This document shows positions 10,611 to 22,130 of a stretch of DNA of 64,000 nt, piece after piece. The translations under genes and the position numbers were made by a program. The notes beneath the pieces are model-generated. The model saw only the letters and a program-made list of their open reading frames with translations. It was not told the DNA's origin and ran no database searches. The stretch is from Datnioides undecimradiatus (Eukaryota > Chordata > Actinopteri > Lobotiformes > Datnioididae): contig WARS01003070.1 of the NCBI GenBank assembly GCA_008933995.1, positions 162,501-226,500 of the forward strand. The letters are read 5' to 3'. Position 1 is the stretch's first letter, and each line of letters begins with the position of its first letter.

Positions 10611-12821
10611 TTAGCTACTGTCGCTGCCCACACCGCCGCCACCACCGCTGCTGCTGCTGCCGTTGCTGCTGGTGCTGGCCGTGTCCACGCGCTCTCGTTT
10701 GTGGATCTGCTCGTGTGCTTTGAGGTGACCCGACTGGCTGAAAGTCTTCCCGCACTGGGGGCAGGCGTACGGCCGCTCCCCTGTGTGGATCTGCTGGTGA
10801 GCCTTCAGGTGGCCGAGGCGGCCGAAGCTCTTGCCGCACTGCGTGCAGCCGAACGGCCGCTCGCCAGAGTGGATCTTCTCATGGGTCTTTAAGACGCCAG
10901 AGTTGCTGAAAGTCTTGCCGCACTGTGAGCAGGTGAATGGCTTCTCGCCTGTGTGGATCTGCACGTGGTTGCGGTAGCTGGTCTCCTTGGTGAAGCTCTT
11001 GCCGCAGTGCTGGCAGCAGAACGGCCGCTCGCCCGTGTGGCTCAACTGATGTGCCTTCAGCTCCTTTGACTGGCCGAAGCTCTTCCCACAGGTGACACAG
11101 ATGAAGGGCCGCTCGCCGGTGTGCAGCCGCTGGTGCGACCGCAGGTCGTCGGCCTTGGTGAAGCCTTTGGGACAGTGAGCGCACACGTACGGCTTCTGGC
11201 CCGTGTGGATGAGCTGGTGGCGTTTGAGGTTTCCCGCCTGGCCGAAGCTCTTGCCGCACTGCAAGCAGGTGTAGGGCCGCTCACCGGTGTGGATGCGCTG
11301 GTGTGTTTTCAGGTTTCCCAGCGTGCTGAAGTTCTTGCCGCACTGCGTACAGGAAAAAGGTTTCTCACCCTGCATGTTTCGGGGTTTCCTCACCGTCGGG
11401 CTCTGGGTTTTCGTGGTCGTGGTGATGACCAGGTTGGCACCTCCTCCCTGTCCAGCCGCCGCAGCCGTAACCTCTGCCGCCGTCTTACCCTCGTCAGCGG
11501 GCTGCAACTCGTACAGCGCTCCCCCTCCGAACTCAGGGTCTAGTTTGCCGATGCCGTCCATCAGCAGTGCATCAGGCCGCAGCTTGTTGAGCTCGGTGCG
11601 CAGCTCGGCCATGTGGATGGACTCAAGGCCGTTGTGCTGCAGATGCGTGGACATGGGGCCGGACTCGCTGTAGTAACACTGCAGGTCCACGTGGTGGTCC
11701 GACTTGATGTAGTCCAGCGTGTCCGTGACCTGCAACACACACTGCAGTCAGAGACAAACTCACTCTGAGGCACCAGTCACACCTGCACACACAGCTGAGC
11801 AGCTCAAAACAGCTCAGAGAAACTCACCTGTCTCAGGTCTGAAGTTCAGAACACCCTGAATGTCTCTCATCCCTCAGAGTACATATACTGTAATGTGCTG
11901 TAATTCAGTACAAACCTGAGGTACGGCAGGTACTGTCAGCATGGTATTAGTACTTTATTTACACATTAACTGAGTCACATGACCTGTTTATACCCTGCAG
12001 TACACAGAGTCTGCTGTGTCTGAGCCACAGGTTTCTGGTTAAAAGGATTTTCAGTGGGCAGCTAATGATCTTAGGACCTGGAGACGCTGAGCTGAGCAGG
12101 ATCAGACTCTGACACCTCCACCTGCTCCACCTGCTCCTGAACGCACTGCAGCAGGACACAGCTTCAGTTAAAAGACATGCTTCCTGTGTGTGTGAGTCAG
12201 AGACAGTGTGTGGTGATGTGTTGCTGTGACTCCAGAGTCTCTGCAGAGCATCGTAGGTGAGTCTCTGCTTTAATACAGTGATATGTTTGACAGTGTCACA
12301 CCTGCATTAATCAGGTGTGACCAGGTGTGGTCTGGGTCCATCTTTACCTGGGAGATGTAGTCAAACACGGAGCTCGGCTCGTAGTGCGACTTGTAGTCCA
12401 GCTCTGTGACGTCAGCGTGCTGGAAGTGGCCCAGGTGGTGGTTGCCATGGTGACCGTGATGCTCAGACTTGATGTAGTCGAGGCCGCTGATCTCCATCTT
12501 GATCTGGTCCTGACCCAGCTCGGCTGTGGACAGCGGCTGGATCTCTGACAGGTCCACAGTCCGGATGGGCTCCAGGTCGCCGTCCTCCGGCTCGCTCTTC
12601 ACACACGGCAGCATCACCAGCGGCTCGGCGATCTCTGCTGCCAGCGAGCTGAGAGTGGGCGTGGGGCAGTCGGAGGAGAGGAGGGCCAGGGTCGGTGTGG
12701 GGGCTGAAGAGGCGGGGCCAGGGCCGCAGTCCACCTGCAGAGAGGGGTCCAGAGGTGGGGGAGGGGAGGCGCACTCAGGCGGCAGGCCAAGGCTCAAACA
12801 CTCAGTCTCTAAGTCTGTCAT
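10611..12821 (-). CDS. C2H2 zinc-finger protein, eight fingers, complete coding region
   Basis: Probable nuclear DNA-binding regulator. Two coding exons: 12821-12348 (158 codons) and 11729-10611 (373 codons including stop), joined in phase 0, giving 530 residues. Residues 1-170 are acidic and Pro-rich with a His-rich run (121-135). Four related DY motifs occur: LDYIKSE at 114, LDYKSHYE at 141, FDYISQ at 153 and LDYIKSDHH at 163. Sumoylation-type sites psi-K-x-E/D are seen at VKSE (74), IKME (107), IKSE (117) and IKSD (166). Residues about 285-501 hold eight tandem C2H2 fingers with conserved TGE(R/K)P linkers, then a Ser/Gly-rich tail. No KRAB, SCAN or BTB domain is present. The start codon is the first ATG of the exon, with stop-rich sequence upstream. 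At least one non-coding 5' exon probably lies in the CpG island near 15.1 kb. It belongs to the large fish family of multi-finger proteins; the orthologue is not recognised. Confidence 0.92.
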
Positions 12822-14819
12822 GGTGAGGGGCGGACCTACTCCACCTCACCTCAGTCCGGGTCAACACCTTAAGTATCGCTGAGGTTACAGGAGTCCTCCT
12901 CCTCCTGCTGCTGCTGCTCTGGGTCCTCCCTCCCTCCTCTGAAGTGATCTACCTGTCCTGAGAGGGGAGGAGCTGCGAGGTAGGGGGCGTGTCCCTGAGC
13001 GTCTCCTCCGGGAATCGGCGAGACGTCGTGCTGATGTCACCACCCACACCTGACTGGGACCAGCCTACAGAGACAGGTGACATTAGAGAGACGGTGGTCA
13101 GACGGAGGAAGCTTCACTTGCTCCTCGTTACAACAAAAAGTCAGAGACAGTCTCACCATCTGATAATAAATATCTCTGCTGGAAACACTCAAACCTGTGT
13201 TCACACCCTCTGGATCTGAGGTTATCAGAGAAACAAGCTGAGCAAACGTTAGCAGCAGCTCGGCTCGCCGCCCCTCCAGGACGTCCCGTGTGCGGCCGAC
13301 AGCGTGGGAGAAACAGTGGTTTTTAAGGTGGAACTGCTTTATTCAGTGTTTCTCTGGGTTTGAATCAGCGGCTCTGTTTGTTTTGGAGAGGAGGAGACCT
13401 CTGTGGAGAATTCAGCTCCCAGTAAAAACCTCCTGAACCATCAACACTGAAGGAATCCCAGCTGACAGGAAGACAACAACTCCCAGCATCCCATGCTACT
13501 GCAGGAAGTCACATGACTGCAGATTGAGTTTTAAATTTTAATGTAAGAAGCTACAGAAACACCTTTGATCACTCATCTCTGATTAACTCGGTGTTGACGT
13601 TTGGAGGATCAGAGCCTCTGATCCAAACTACCGTCTGAATAATCAATCATCTGTTTACCTGCAGCAGTCGCTGTGTGTGAGCTGTGTGGTGTGAGTCAGC
13701 TCAGTGCTGTTAAACTCATGTTTCTCTTTTTATGTTGTTTCAGCTGCACCAAAATGTGAGCTGTTTCCTGTCACACCCCTAATGTGCCTGTTTTTAAACG
13801 AAACTGAATCAGTGTGACGGCAGCCAATCACCGTGCAGGCGCCAGGGGTAAAGGTGTGCAGAGCTGCAGGTGAAACTTGAGTTCGAGTTTCAATGTAAAG
13901 ACTATGCTGCAGTCAAAAAAAACCCAAACAAGCAGAAAGGTGCAGGAATAAATAAATAAATACGTGTTGTTTATTTTCATGCAGGGCACCACACGTTCCA
14001 GTTTAAAGCTCATCGTGACTTTAGGTTCAAGACAAATGAAACAATAACTTTAATCCAAATAAACTTGTGTACAATTGACAGCTGAGCTGCTCAGGTCGGT
14101 TTGCTCTGAAACAGAAATGCAGACTGTGTTATCCTGGATCTTCTTCACAGACTGTGGCTACAAACAGCTGACTGAGGCCTGAAACACGCAGCGGGAGGTT
14201 CACTCCAGCAGAGGGAGGAGATCCACGTCTTTGTGTTTTTGTGCAAGAAGTTCTGCACCTCACAAACTCTGTGTCAGCCCCTCGGCTTCAGATCTGGGCT
14301 CATAAAAATGCAGAAGCACCGGACGCCGGCAACCACACTGCAGCACCGCGCGCGCGCCCACAGAAAAGTTTGCAGGATGGCTGGTGTCAGCCCCGCAGCC
14401 GTTAACGTCAAAGTACAAGACTGCACTTTCCCCCGTGAGAGAGGCCGCAGCGTGGTGGCGCAGGAGCCGCTGCAGCTGCGGTTACCTGTCCCTGCAAACA
14501 CACAGGTAGCCTTTTCAAGTCGCCACGCAGCCTGTGCACAAACTGGCTGCAACAATCTGGCGGTGATTTTTCCTCCTGAGGTCTCTGTCCGCGCCACCCT
14601 CCCGTTTCTGCGCAGGAAGTTTGGCTTTCACGCGCTCGAAGTGACGCCAGAGGAGGGAAACGCGTTTAAACCCGCAGTCCTGGCGTACAAAGACGGGGCA
14701 AGATGCCATGACGAGCTAGCTAGCAGAGCTAGCCAGTGGCCATCTTGTTTATCACACTAACGTCGTTTGCAGCCTGCTAAGCTAACTAGCGGGGCTAGCC
14801 GATGTTAGCATGGGGTAGA
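12822..14819. other. probable 5' UTR intron of the zinc-finger gene
   Basis: No coding exon is supported. It lies between the first coding exon (start 12821) and the CpG island near 15 kb on the same strand, so it is best read as an intron in the 5' UTR. A 175-codon open frame on the plus strand (14233-14760) has no recognisable domain and is not accepted as a gene. Confidence 0.5.
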
Positions 14820-15545
14820 AAGTGAGAGTGGAGCGGGGAGGAGAGGCAGTAGAGGGGGGCAGCGGGAGGTGAGCCCGCTCCGCTGTCCCTCGCACATCGG
14901 CCGTTTAGCAGGCGGCCTGAGCGCAGCGGGGAGCGGCTGACACACACAGCAAACCCGCGGAGTCGGACAGCGGAGCGACAGCCGCGCTCGGTGTGTGTAA
15001 GAGAGCGGGGCGTCTAAAAGAAACAGGAAACCGAGCGGAGAAGAAGAAAAGGCGCCGAGCAGGCGGAGGGATAGCGGCGGGACGTTACCTGCGGCCGGTC
15101 CGGTTCATGGCTGCCTGTCCGCTTCGGCTCGGCTCCGCTGCCCGTCACTTGTAGCTGACTCCGCCGGACCCGCCACGTCCACCTCGGCAGAACAACCCGC
15201 CGCCTCTCCTCCTCTCCTCCTCTCCTCCCCTCTATCACTGACTAATTCCGCTCCCTCCTTCCTTCCCTCCTTCTTACCTTCCTTTCCTCCCTCCTTCCTC
15301 TCTCGTTTCTTTCTCCTTCCGTCCTTCCTGCCAGCCCACTGGCCGCTCGTGCACAGGGCTGTAGGTAACTACGGCAACCGTAGTAGTAGGTTGCTGGTGC
15401 GGGCACGCGCGCGACACATTGTTACAGAAGCATCATCATCACCATCAGCGCCTCGTGCTCGTGTTTTGTGCTCCACGCGCCCGGTGTACTACGATGAATG
15501 AATGAACGAGCGAGCAGCACGCGCCCCGCTGATCCGGGTCAACGC
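14820..15545 (-). promoter_or_regulatory. CpG-rich promoter with candidate non-coding first exon
   Basis: GC-rich, CpG-dense block beginning just after a TTAGC-rich stretch and ending at about 15545, where the sequence turns AT-rich. On the minus strand a clear donor, GGCCGCAG|GTAACG, ends an exon at 15089, which fits a 5' UTR exon of the zinc-finger gene at 10.6-12.8 kb. An ATG lies 20 bases before that donor (complement of 15106-15108), so a short upstream frame or alternative start is possible. A pyrimidine-rich tract (15200-15330) flanks it. Confidence 0.6.
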
Positions 15546-16229
15546 GGTCAAGTGGCAATTACCGACGTCACTGCGAGACAATTAACACGCTTCTTGAATA
15601 ACCACTTATGTCATATTGATATATGTCACGTTACATAACCAATTATTAATGAATTATTGAGAAAATTGCAGATTAAGTAATAATAATCAAATTAACACAT
15701 TTGTTCTGTCAGTATATTTAGGAAACATTTAGAGATCTTATTCAGTTTCCTTCAGTGCACAGGATTATTATTTAAAGTTCACATTTTTATAAATGACCTT
15801 TTTTTCTTCACATATGTATCTGATAAGTCATAACATCTGTCACGCGTGCACTGTGCAGCTTAACGTCACAGTTAAATGTTCCAGCTTCATGTTTGATTGT
15901 TAACATTAAGTTAATAATGATTGAAAATGAATGATGTACTTGTTGCTGCAGTTATATTTATCATGTTGATGTTTGCAGCTAGTTAGCATTTATTCTTCCT
16001 GCCATAAGATAAAAACACTTCTCGTCATGTTGTGATCCATCATGAGCAGCGTGTTCACTTAACTTTCACAAAAATATTAAATATGGACGTTGGTGACGGA
16101 CAGTGGAGCGGTGCTTTGTGCTTGTGAATGAGGCAGTTTGAAGTTTCTCTAAAACGCCTTACTGTCCCTTTAACTCGTTTCTTCCATCAGTGAATGATGC
16201 TCGTCAGGCGCAGCTGGTCGTTGTGAACA

Positions 16230-16235
16230 TTTATT
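16230..16235 (-). terminator. candidate polyadenylation signal, minus strand
   Basis: Complement reads CCAATAAATGTTCACAA, a classic signal with a CA cleavage context. The stretch just above it (16240-16340) is A/T-rich, like a 3' UTR end. The nearest minus-strand stop codon upstream is at 22133. Confidence 0.45.
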
Positions 16236-18571
16236 GGTTTTGTTTGAATTCCAACACTAAAAAGTACCCGGTCTCAGAGACTAAAACAGGTCATACAAAT
16301 TAAAAAATAATAAAAACACCATCACCATCATCGCCTTCATCATCACATCACCATAGCAGACAGTCATAACTTGGCATAAAGGACATTCAGACGGTGCTGC
16401 TGTGATCAACACGGGGCACAAAGGTCAAACAGCCAAACACAACAGTGAATATTCTGCATTTCACTGGTCAAAGATGTCAAACGTTGGCAATAATTCACTC
16501 CAAACTGACAGTTTTCACTAGAGAGTCACCTTTCACATCGAGTTTGAGTTCATTTTCACACTGACCGACGACGACAATGAGATGTTTCCATTCCCAGACT
16601 CAGCTCTGGCTCTTCTTTATCTGTATTATTAAATAGGAAACTCTTAGATTTGGTTTAATTAGTGGAGAAATTACAAAAAGGGTACGTTTTATCAAAAGTA
16701 TTGCATCAAATCCAAACACTGAGATGAACGTTCTTTGAACGACTCAGTTCTTTGAGATTATATAGGGAGAAAGACTCAAATGAAAACCCTCAGTCACGTT
16801 TCCCTGTGTCAGCACAAAGTCTGCGTAAAGTAAAACAAGTATTCTGAAAATAACACAAAACATTAAAACATCCCTTTCATCACTCACTCCCACGTTTGCA
16901 TCGGACAATAAGAGGACCTCGGAGGGTTCCCTGAGGGACCCCTGGACGATGCTGGCAGGTGGAGGCCGCTCTGTGCCCAAAGCTTCAGCTTTTACTGCAG
17001 TCGAAAGACTCCGTCTCTCTCCACGTCACATTACACAACCACTTTTCAGAAAACTGAGAAACAACATCAATAAAAAATCATAAAGTCACAGGAAATCATA
17101 AACTCAGGATGTGCGCTGTGATATGTACACGACTGTCGTCTGAAGGCGTCTCAGAGCTCCAACTGATCCGACGCACGACCAGTAACGACCACGACCGCGA
17201 GCTGATTAACGAGCCTCCTCCTGTGAGCATGCCTGGAGAGAAATGCATCAGGTGGAAGTTTGTTGTTGTTGTTGTTGTTGTTAGTGCAGGGCGTTCACCG
17301 ACGGGGAAACACTGAGATAAATCTTTAATGCCTGCTCTGAGTCGTTATCACAGAATTATAATTAGTTTGATCTCAGTGAATAAAAGATTAAATTATTTTA
17401 GTAAAAATGTTTCTGATGATTATTTTTGTGCTGCTTTAACACAACATAAATAATCTCACAAACTGTGAAATATGGTTTTAATTAGCAGAACGCATCTTTA
17501 CTCCATGTCTACATATTATAATTATGTGTCACTAAATGAAGAGACAAATATCCCATAATCACAATTTAACCATGAAATTATGAGTTTTTTCAATTTTTCT
17601 TGTAATTATCACAACAGAGAAGTTTCATTTTTCTGTCTCATTTTTCTTTCTCAGCACAATTAATAAGCTTAGACAATTAACACTTGCATGTTGATTATTA
17701 AACTTTTTATGTGCATAAACCTTCTTGTGGTGAAAATGCATCAAAAGCTCATTTTGTTTGTGTCCATATGCAAATTTAAATAAAGTTGTATTGTTTAGAT
17801 TCACTGTTTCCTGTATTGCATCATACTTAATAACGTTTTCCTTTGAAACTTTATCATTTTCCCTTTTTTGTCTTTTCAGACAGAAACATTTCTCTCCTCT
17901 ATGGCTTTGTAAACACACAGGGGAGGAGCTCTGATTGGCCAACAGGTCACATGATGCTGGAGGTGTTGGTCAGACTGTAACGTCTGGAGATACAGTGTGA
18001 GCGCTGGGCCGCCGCCGTCCTGTGAAAACCATGTGGCCACAGTGCGTTTGTGTGAAGCCTGATGCAGCGACGTATCACACAGCAGCGTCCGACACAACGA
18101 TGAGCCTTTCGGCTTATTTCAGTTAAAAGCTTTGTGCATTTCTACTTCCTGCATTTTCATGTTTTCACCCCCTTTAATTTCACTTCCTGCTTCATCCCAC
18201 TGCTGGTTTTTATTTGTTTGATGTTTTTTCCCTTTTTAGCTCCATAACCTTAATTAAAGTGTAAGATTTAAAACTTCCCTGTGAACAGTTTTGTCAATGT
18301 TAATTATTATATTGTTACATTAGACATATTAGACATCAATGTCAGTCAGCCGTGCTTGTTGTTGTTGTGTAATGAGTGACAACACTTAAAACCAGCGAAA
18401 CAACAAACATTTGTTCATGTTTTACATTAAATAGTTTAAAAAGTTCTTATACCAAAATTTAGATTTATTGTTGGGATGGACAAGTAAAACATTTGCCTCC
18501 GTATCTCATGGTTAATTTCACCATAATGATTATTTTTATTTATTTTCATCATATTTTGTCAGTTTTTCTAA

Positions 18572-18600
18572 TTTTGGCATGTATGGGCTTCCATACATGC
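18572..18600. repeat. TTGGCA...CTTCCATAC motif with perfect hairpin
   Basis: TTTTGGCATGTATGGGCTTC then CATACATGC. Positions 18577-18586 and 18591-18600 form a perfect 10-base inverted repeat around a 4-base loop (18587-18590). Related copies lie at 19794-19816, 20315-20337 and 20413-20436. Confidence 0.6.
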
Positions 18601-19793
18601 AGATATCCTGCGTGGCTGTTGTCGACCTGTTCAGACCTGTTGCGCTTGTGACAGGCGACAGGTTTAATTGATTAAAAGTGAAGAAAAGCATCTTTTCGTC
18701 TTTAACCTGAGAAACTTGTGCGTTTTTGCAGTTTTGTGTTTTTTTTTAATCCGACAGTTTGAAGAAGCTGAGACGCATCCAGAGTGAAAAACAAATAAAA
18801 CACAATCAAATCATTTGAGTCAAACATCAGCGCCTAACACCTGCTGAGGTAATGAGGTTTGTGTGGAAACAGGAAACAAAACACTTGAAATGTTTAAAGT
18901 AAACTGAGGTATGTGAACGTGTGGAGGCTGAAAGTGCAACAACTCGGACAAACGAAGACACTCGGGGCGTTCGCAGAAAAGTGGTTGAGCAATTCGGATG
19001 TTAGCGAAGCAACAAGCAGCGTTCAGAGGCGAAGGCAGAAACTAAAGTGTTGATTACTCGTTATTGTCATCTGGTGTTTTTCCTTCAGGTGAATTTTAAT
19101 GATCTGATTTTTGTGTTTTTTGCTAACGAGCGTCGCCGACAGTGCAGCCGCTCTGCAGAGCCGCCGCTTCATATTGCTTCAATCTTTATTTTTTATTTTG
19201 TTCAAACATTAAAAAGAATCACGCAGAAAACGTTGCAGTTTGCATATTTACAAAGCATAAAAACGACGGACTGTTCGCGCTGAAGCCGAGCAGAAACATT
19301 GATACGCCAAAAGTAAACAGGATACTTCGCTGACACATCTATGATCACGTGATCCCTTGACGCCACCGTCCGTCCCTCATCTCCTCCGATGCCACCGAAG
19401 CCGGCGCTGTCAGAGAGTCTGAGCAGACATCAGAATGATTCAAATAAAAACACTTCCTGTCAGATTTAACCAGTTAAAGACAATTAGTCCTTTGGTCTTT
19501 TCACAGCCGAGCTCGTTAACTTCAGTCCATCTCTAATTGTGTTAGTGGGCGACATGTTTATAAAATGTGGATATTTATAAAAAGCCTGATAAAAGTGCTG
19601 CTCTTTGAATTTTTGCTATTTAGGAGCAGGGTTCACTTTTCCAGAGTGATCTTTTACCATTTAGATAAATTAATTAAGTAATTTTTGGGGATTTCATTTA
19701 ATAAACCTGAAATTAAAACATGCTGAGAACATGAATTCATCATTTTAAAGATTCGGGTCAGAAACGTGAGTTTTTAAAATCTGTTTATTAGTT

Positions 19794-19816
19794 TTGGCAT
19801 GAGTAGGCTTCCATAC
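19794..19816. repeat. TTGGCA...CTTCCATAC motif, second copy
   Basis: TTGGCATGAGTAGGCTTCCA then TAC: same outer words and spacing as the copy at 18572, without the perfect stem. Confidence 0.55.
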
Positions 19817-20314
19817 CGACGGTTCAGGGCAAAACTAAAACATGAGTAAACGTTAACGTTGAGTCTCGTGCTGACGATGACTAAGACGACGAGGACTGAG
19901 AGCGTATCTGATGCAGTGTGAGGCGTTCAGGGACCTCTACTTTCCACAAACAGACCTGAGTCTTTTGATATTTCACATGATTTGAGTCTGTTCGCTGCTG
20001 CATCAAACTCATCCTCAGAATTTTCAGATTGGACATTGATCAGCTGATCGATCAGTCGTCATTAAATCACATTATTTCCATTTTTCTGTTTGAGTCGATC
20101 CGTTTTATTTAAGTATATAAGTATTAAGTATATGTTTGTCCTTATTTTGTCATTTTTACATTAAACCTCTCGTTTGTGTCTGATAGAAGCTCGTTTCTGC
20201 CACATGTGAAGTTTCTTATTAGAAGTCAAAATCTAAATTCAGTCAAAAAAGGACAAAACTTTACATAATAATTGTTTTTTTCTTTAGAGTCATTTAACTT
20301 TGACTAACTGATTG

Positions 20315-20337
20315 TTGGCAGGAGGAGGCCTCCATAC
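20315..20337. repeat. TTGGCA...CTCCATAC motif, third copy
   Basis: TTGGCAGGAGGAGGCCTCCA then TAC, including a GGAGGCCTCC palindrome. Confidence 0.5.
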
Positions 20338-20412
20338 AGATCAGCTGATTTCAGGTGAACGATCATGTGCTTTTTGCTTTTATCTGTTTTTAACTTGAAT
20401 CCTTTTTGTTTT

Positions 20413-20436
20413 ATGGCAGCAAAGAGCCTCCGTACC
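20413..20436. repeat. GGCA...CCTCCGTACC motif, fourth copy
   Basis: ATGGCAGCAAAGAGCCTCCG then TACC, the most diverged of the four copies in the same orientation. Confidence 0.4.
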
Positions 20437-20573
20437 AGCCAGATTAACTGTACCCGCAGGGAGAAGGTGAGAAACGTCGTCCAGCAGAGAAACGCAGGTG
20501 GTCTCGTTTGTTCGTCAGGAGGTATCTGTGTGTCAACATGAGATTACTGAACCGAACACAACCCACAAACGAG

Positions 20574-20599
20574 AGGAAGGAAGGAAGGAAGGAAGGAAG
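20574..20599. repeat. (GGAA)n microsatellite
   Basis: Six GGAA/GAAG tetranucleotides in a row. Confidence 0.9.
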
Positions 20600-22130
20600 C
20601 AGAGGAGCAAATGGTCACAGATTTAAAAACCTCTGTCTTTTCTCTCGTTTCTTCTTCATCAGTTCTGTCTGAAAAGTAAAAACTGTACAAACGTAAAAAG
20701 GATAAAAACTGTTGAGATTCACATTCAACAAAGTCCAAACACTCGCAGCCGAGGAGCGTCGCACCCTCCTCTGCCCGTTTCCCATACGAGTGGCGACACG
20801 ACGATGGTCCGAACGTCTGAAACATGACGACTGAAATGCAGCTGACGATCAAAACTGTTTTTAAAAAAGGATGAAAGGTTGTTTGTTGAGGGAAAAAAAC
20901 AATGAAGAGCACTTTGAAAACAGACGGGTAGAAAAAAGCAAAGGTCACGTCTGCTCAGGGGGAGTGACCCTCCACGCTGCAGGCATCCACCCATAACCAC
21001 AACCACCGCTGCAACACCGGCAGGAGGGAGGGGGCGGGGCGACGGCAAACAGGAAACCACGCTCCAACTGTCCGGCGGCCGACACAACGAGCATATTGCA
21101 AAAAAAAAAAAAAAGTCACCTGCAAACAGGAGGTCACCTGCAGACAGGAAGTCACCTGCAGCAGCTGGAGCTCATTTCCTGTTCACATAATTTACAGGAG
21201 TAGAAGAAGAAGAAGAGGAGGGGGAGGATTAACAGTTCCTCCAATCAGATCCTTGGATTTCGTTTCATCTGAAGGCGTCACTTCCTGCTGCAGATCTCCT
21301 CAGAGCACTCATCTTCGGCTCAAACCTTCTGAATCGCGTCAGTGACGTCCAGCACTTAACGTTAAAGCCCCTGAAAACCTGCAGTTCACTGGTGTGATTA
21401 AATCACCTGCTAACTGCTGATTGGCTGTGCCAATCAGGCTGTGCCACTGCCGCAGACTGATTGGCTGTGCCGCCACCACCGCTCACAGCAATGGAACAGG
21501 TTTTCAGGGCCTCTAAGTTCTGTCAAAGATTCATTTACAGGATCGTTATCTCGACGAATCTGCGAGTTTCTGACGAACTAGATCCTAAACAGCACCAGCG
21601 ATCAGACCCGATCCAGTCCTGGATGATGACGATGGATCATGTGAATTTGCTCCAGAGACACTCCGATTGGTTCGGTGCTGATGAGGAGGGGGCGACTGAT
21701 TTCTGACCTTTGTTCATTTCGACTCGTTTTCAGTTCAATGAAAACTAATTTTCTTTCTTTAACGTTTGAAATAAACAAGTTTCTGAGTGCGCGCTGTTGT
21801 TCATCATTACATTATCAATAATAACCATAATCAATAATGCCTGTGTGACCTCTATATGAAGTCGAGCTGAAACGATCAGTGCAGCTTTAATCGTTTCACT
21901 CGTTAATCGAATTAAAGCTCTGTCTGCCCAGAGACCACTTCCTGTTCTGTTTTCAAAAGTATTTTTGTGTGTCAGAGTCTGAAATCGGCCCCCCGATCCC
22001 GATGTGTCCCCGTCCTGGTTTCTGGTCTCTGGTTCTGATCTGGTCTCAGGGCTGTGGATCCCCTCCGTGTTTGTGCTCTGAGGTCTGAACCCGGACTCGA
22101 CCAGGTGACCCCGCCCGGCTCAGGGCCGTA

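Larger units (their letters stand above)
15546..22130. other. long stretch without coding exons; possible long 3' UTR
   Basis: AT-rich with no recognisable protein on either strand. The minus strand has a good polyadenylation context at 16230-16235, so the 16.2-22.1 kb stretch may be a very long 3' UTR of the zinc-finger gene whose stop is at 22133. It holds a GTT run (17262-17281), a GGAA run (20574-20599) and four copies of a TTGGCA...CTTCCATAC motif. Confidence 0.45.

Noticed and set aside
10701..11673. long plus-strand frames opposite the zinc fingers
   Set aside because: Shadows of the repeated finger codons on the minus strand; no family resemblance.
14233..14760. 175-codon open frame on the plus strand
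   Set aside because: No recognisable domain, no splice or polyadenylation context, and it overlaps the probable 5' UTR intron and promoter of a minus-strand gene; GC-rich sequence gives long frames by chance.
20544..21155. minus-strand frames rich in Phe, Ser and Leu
   Set aside because: Composition follows A/T-rich and GGAA-repeat DNA; no domain or splice logic.
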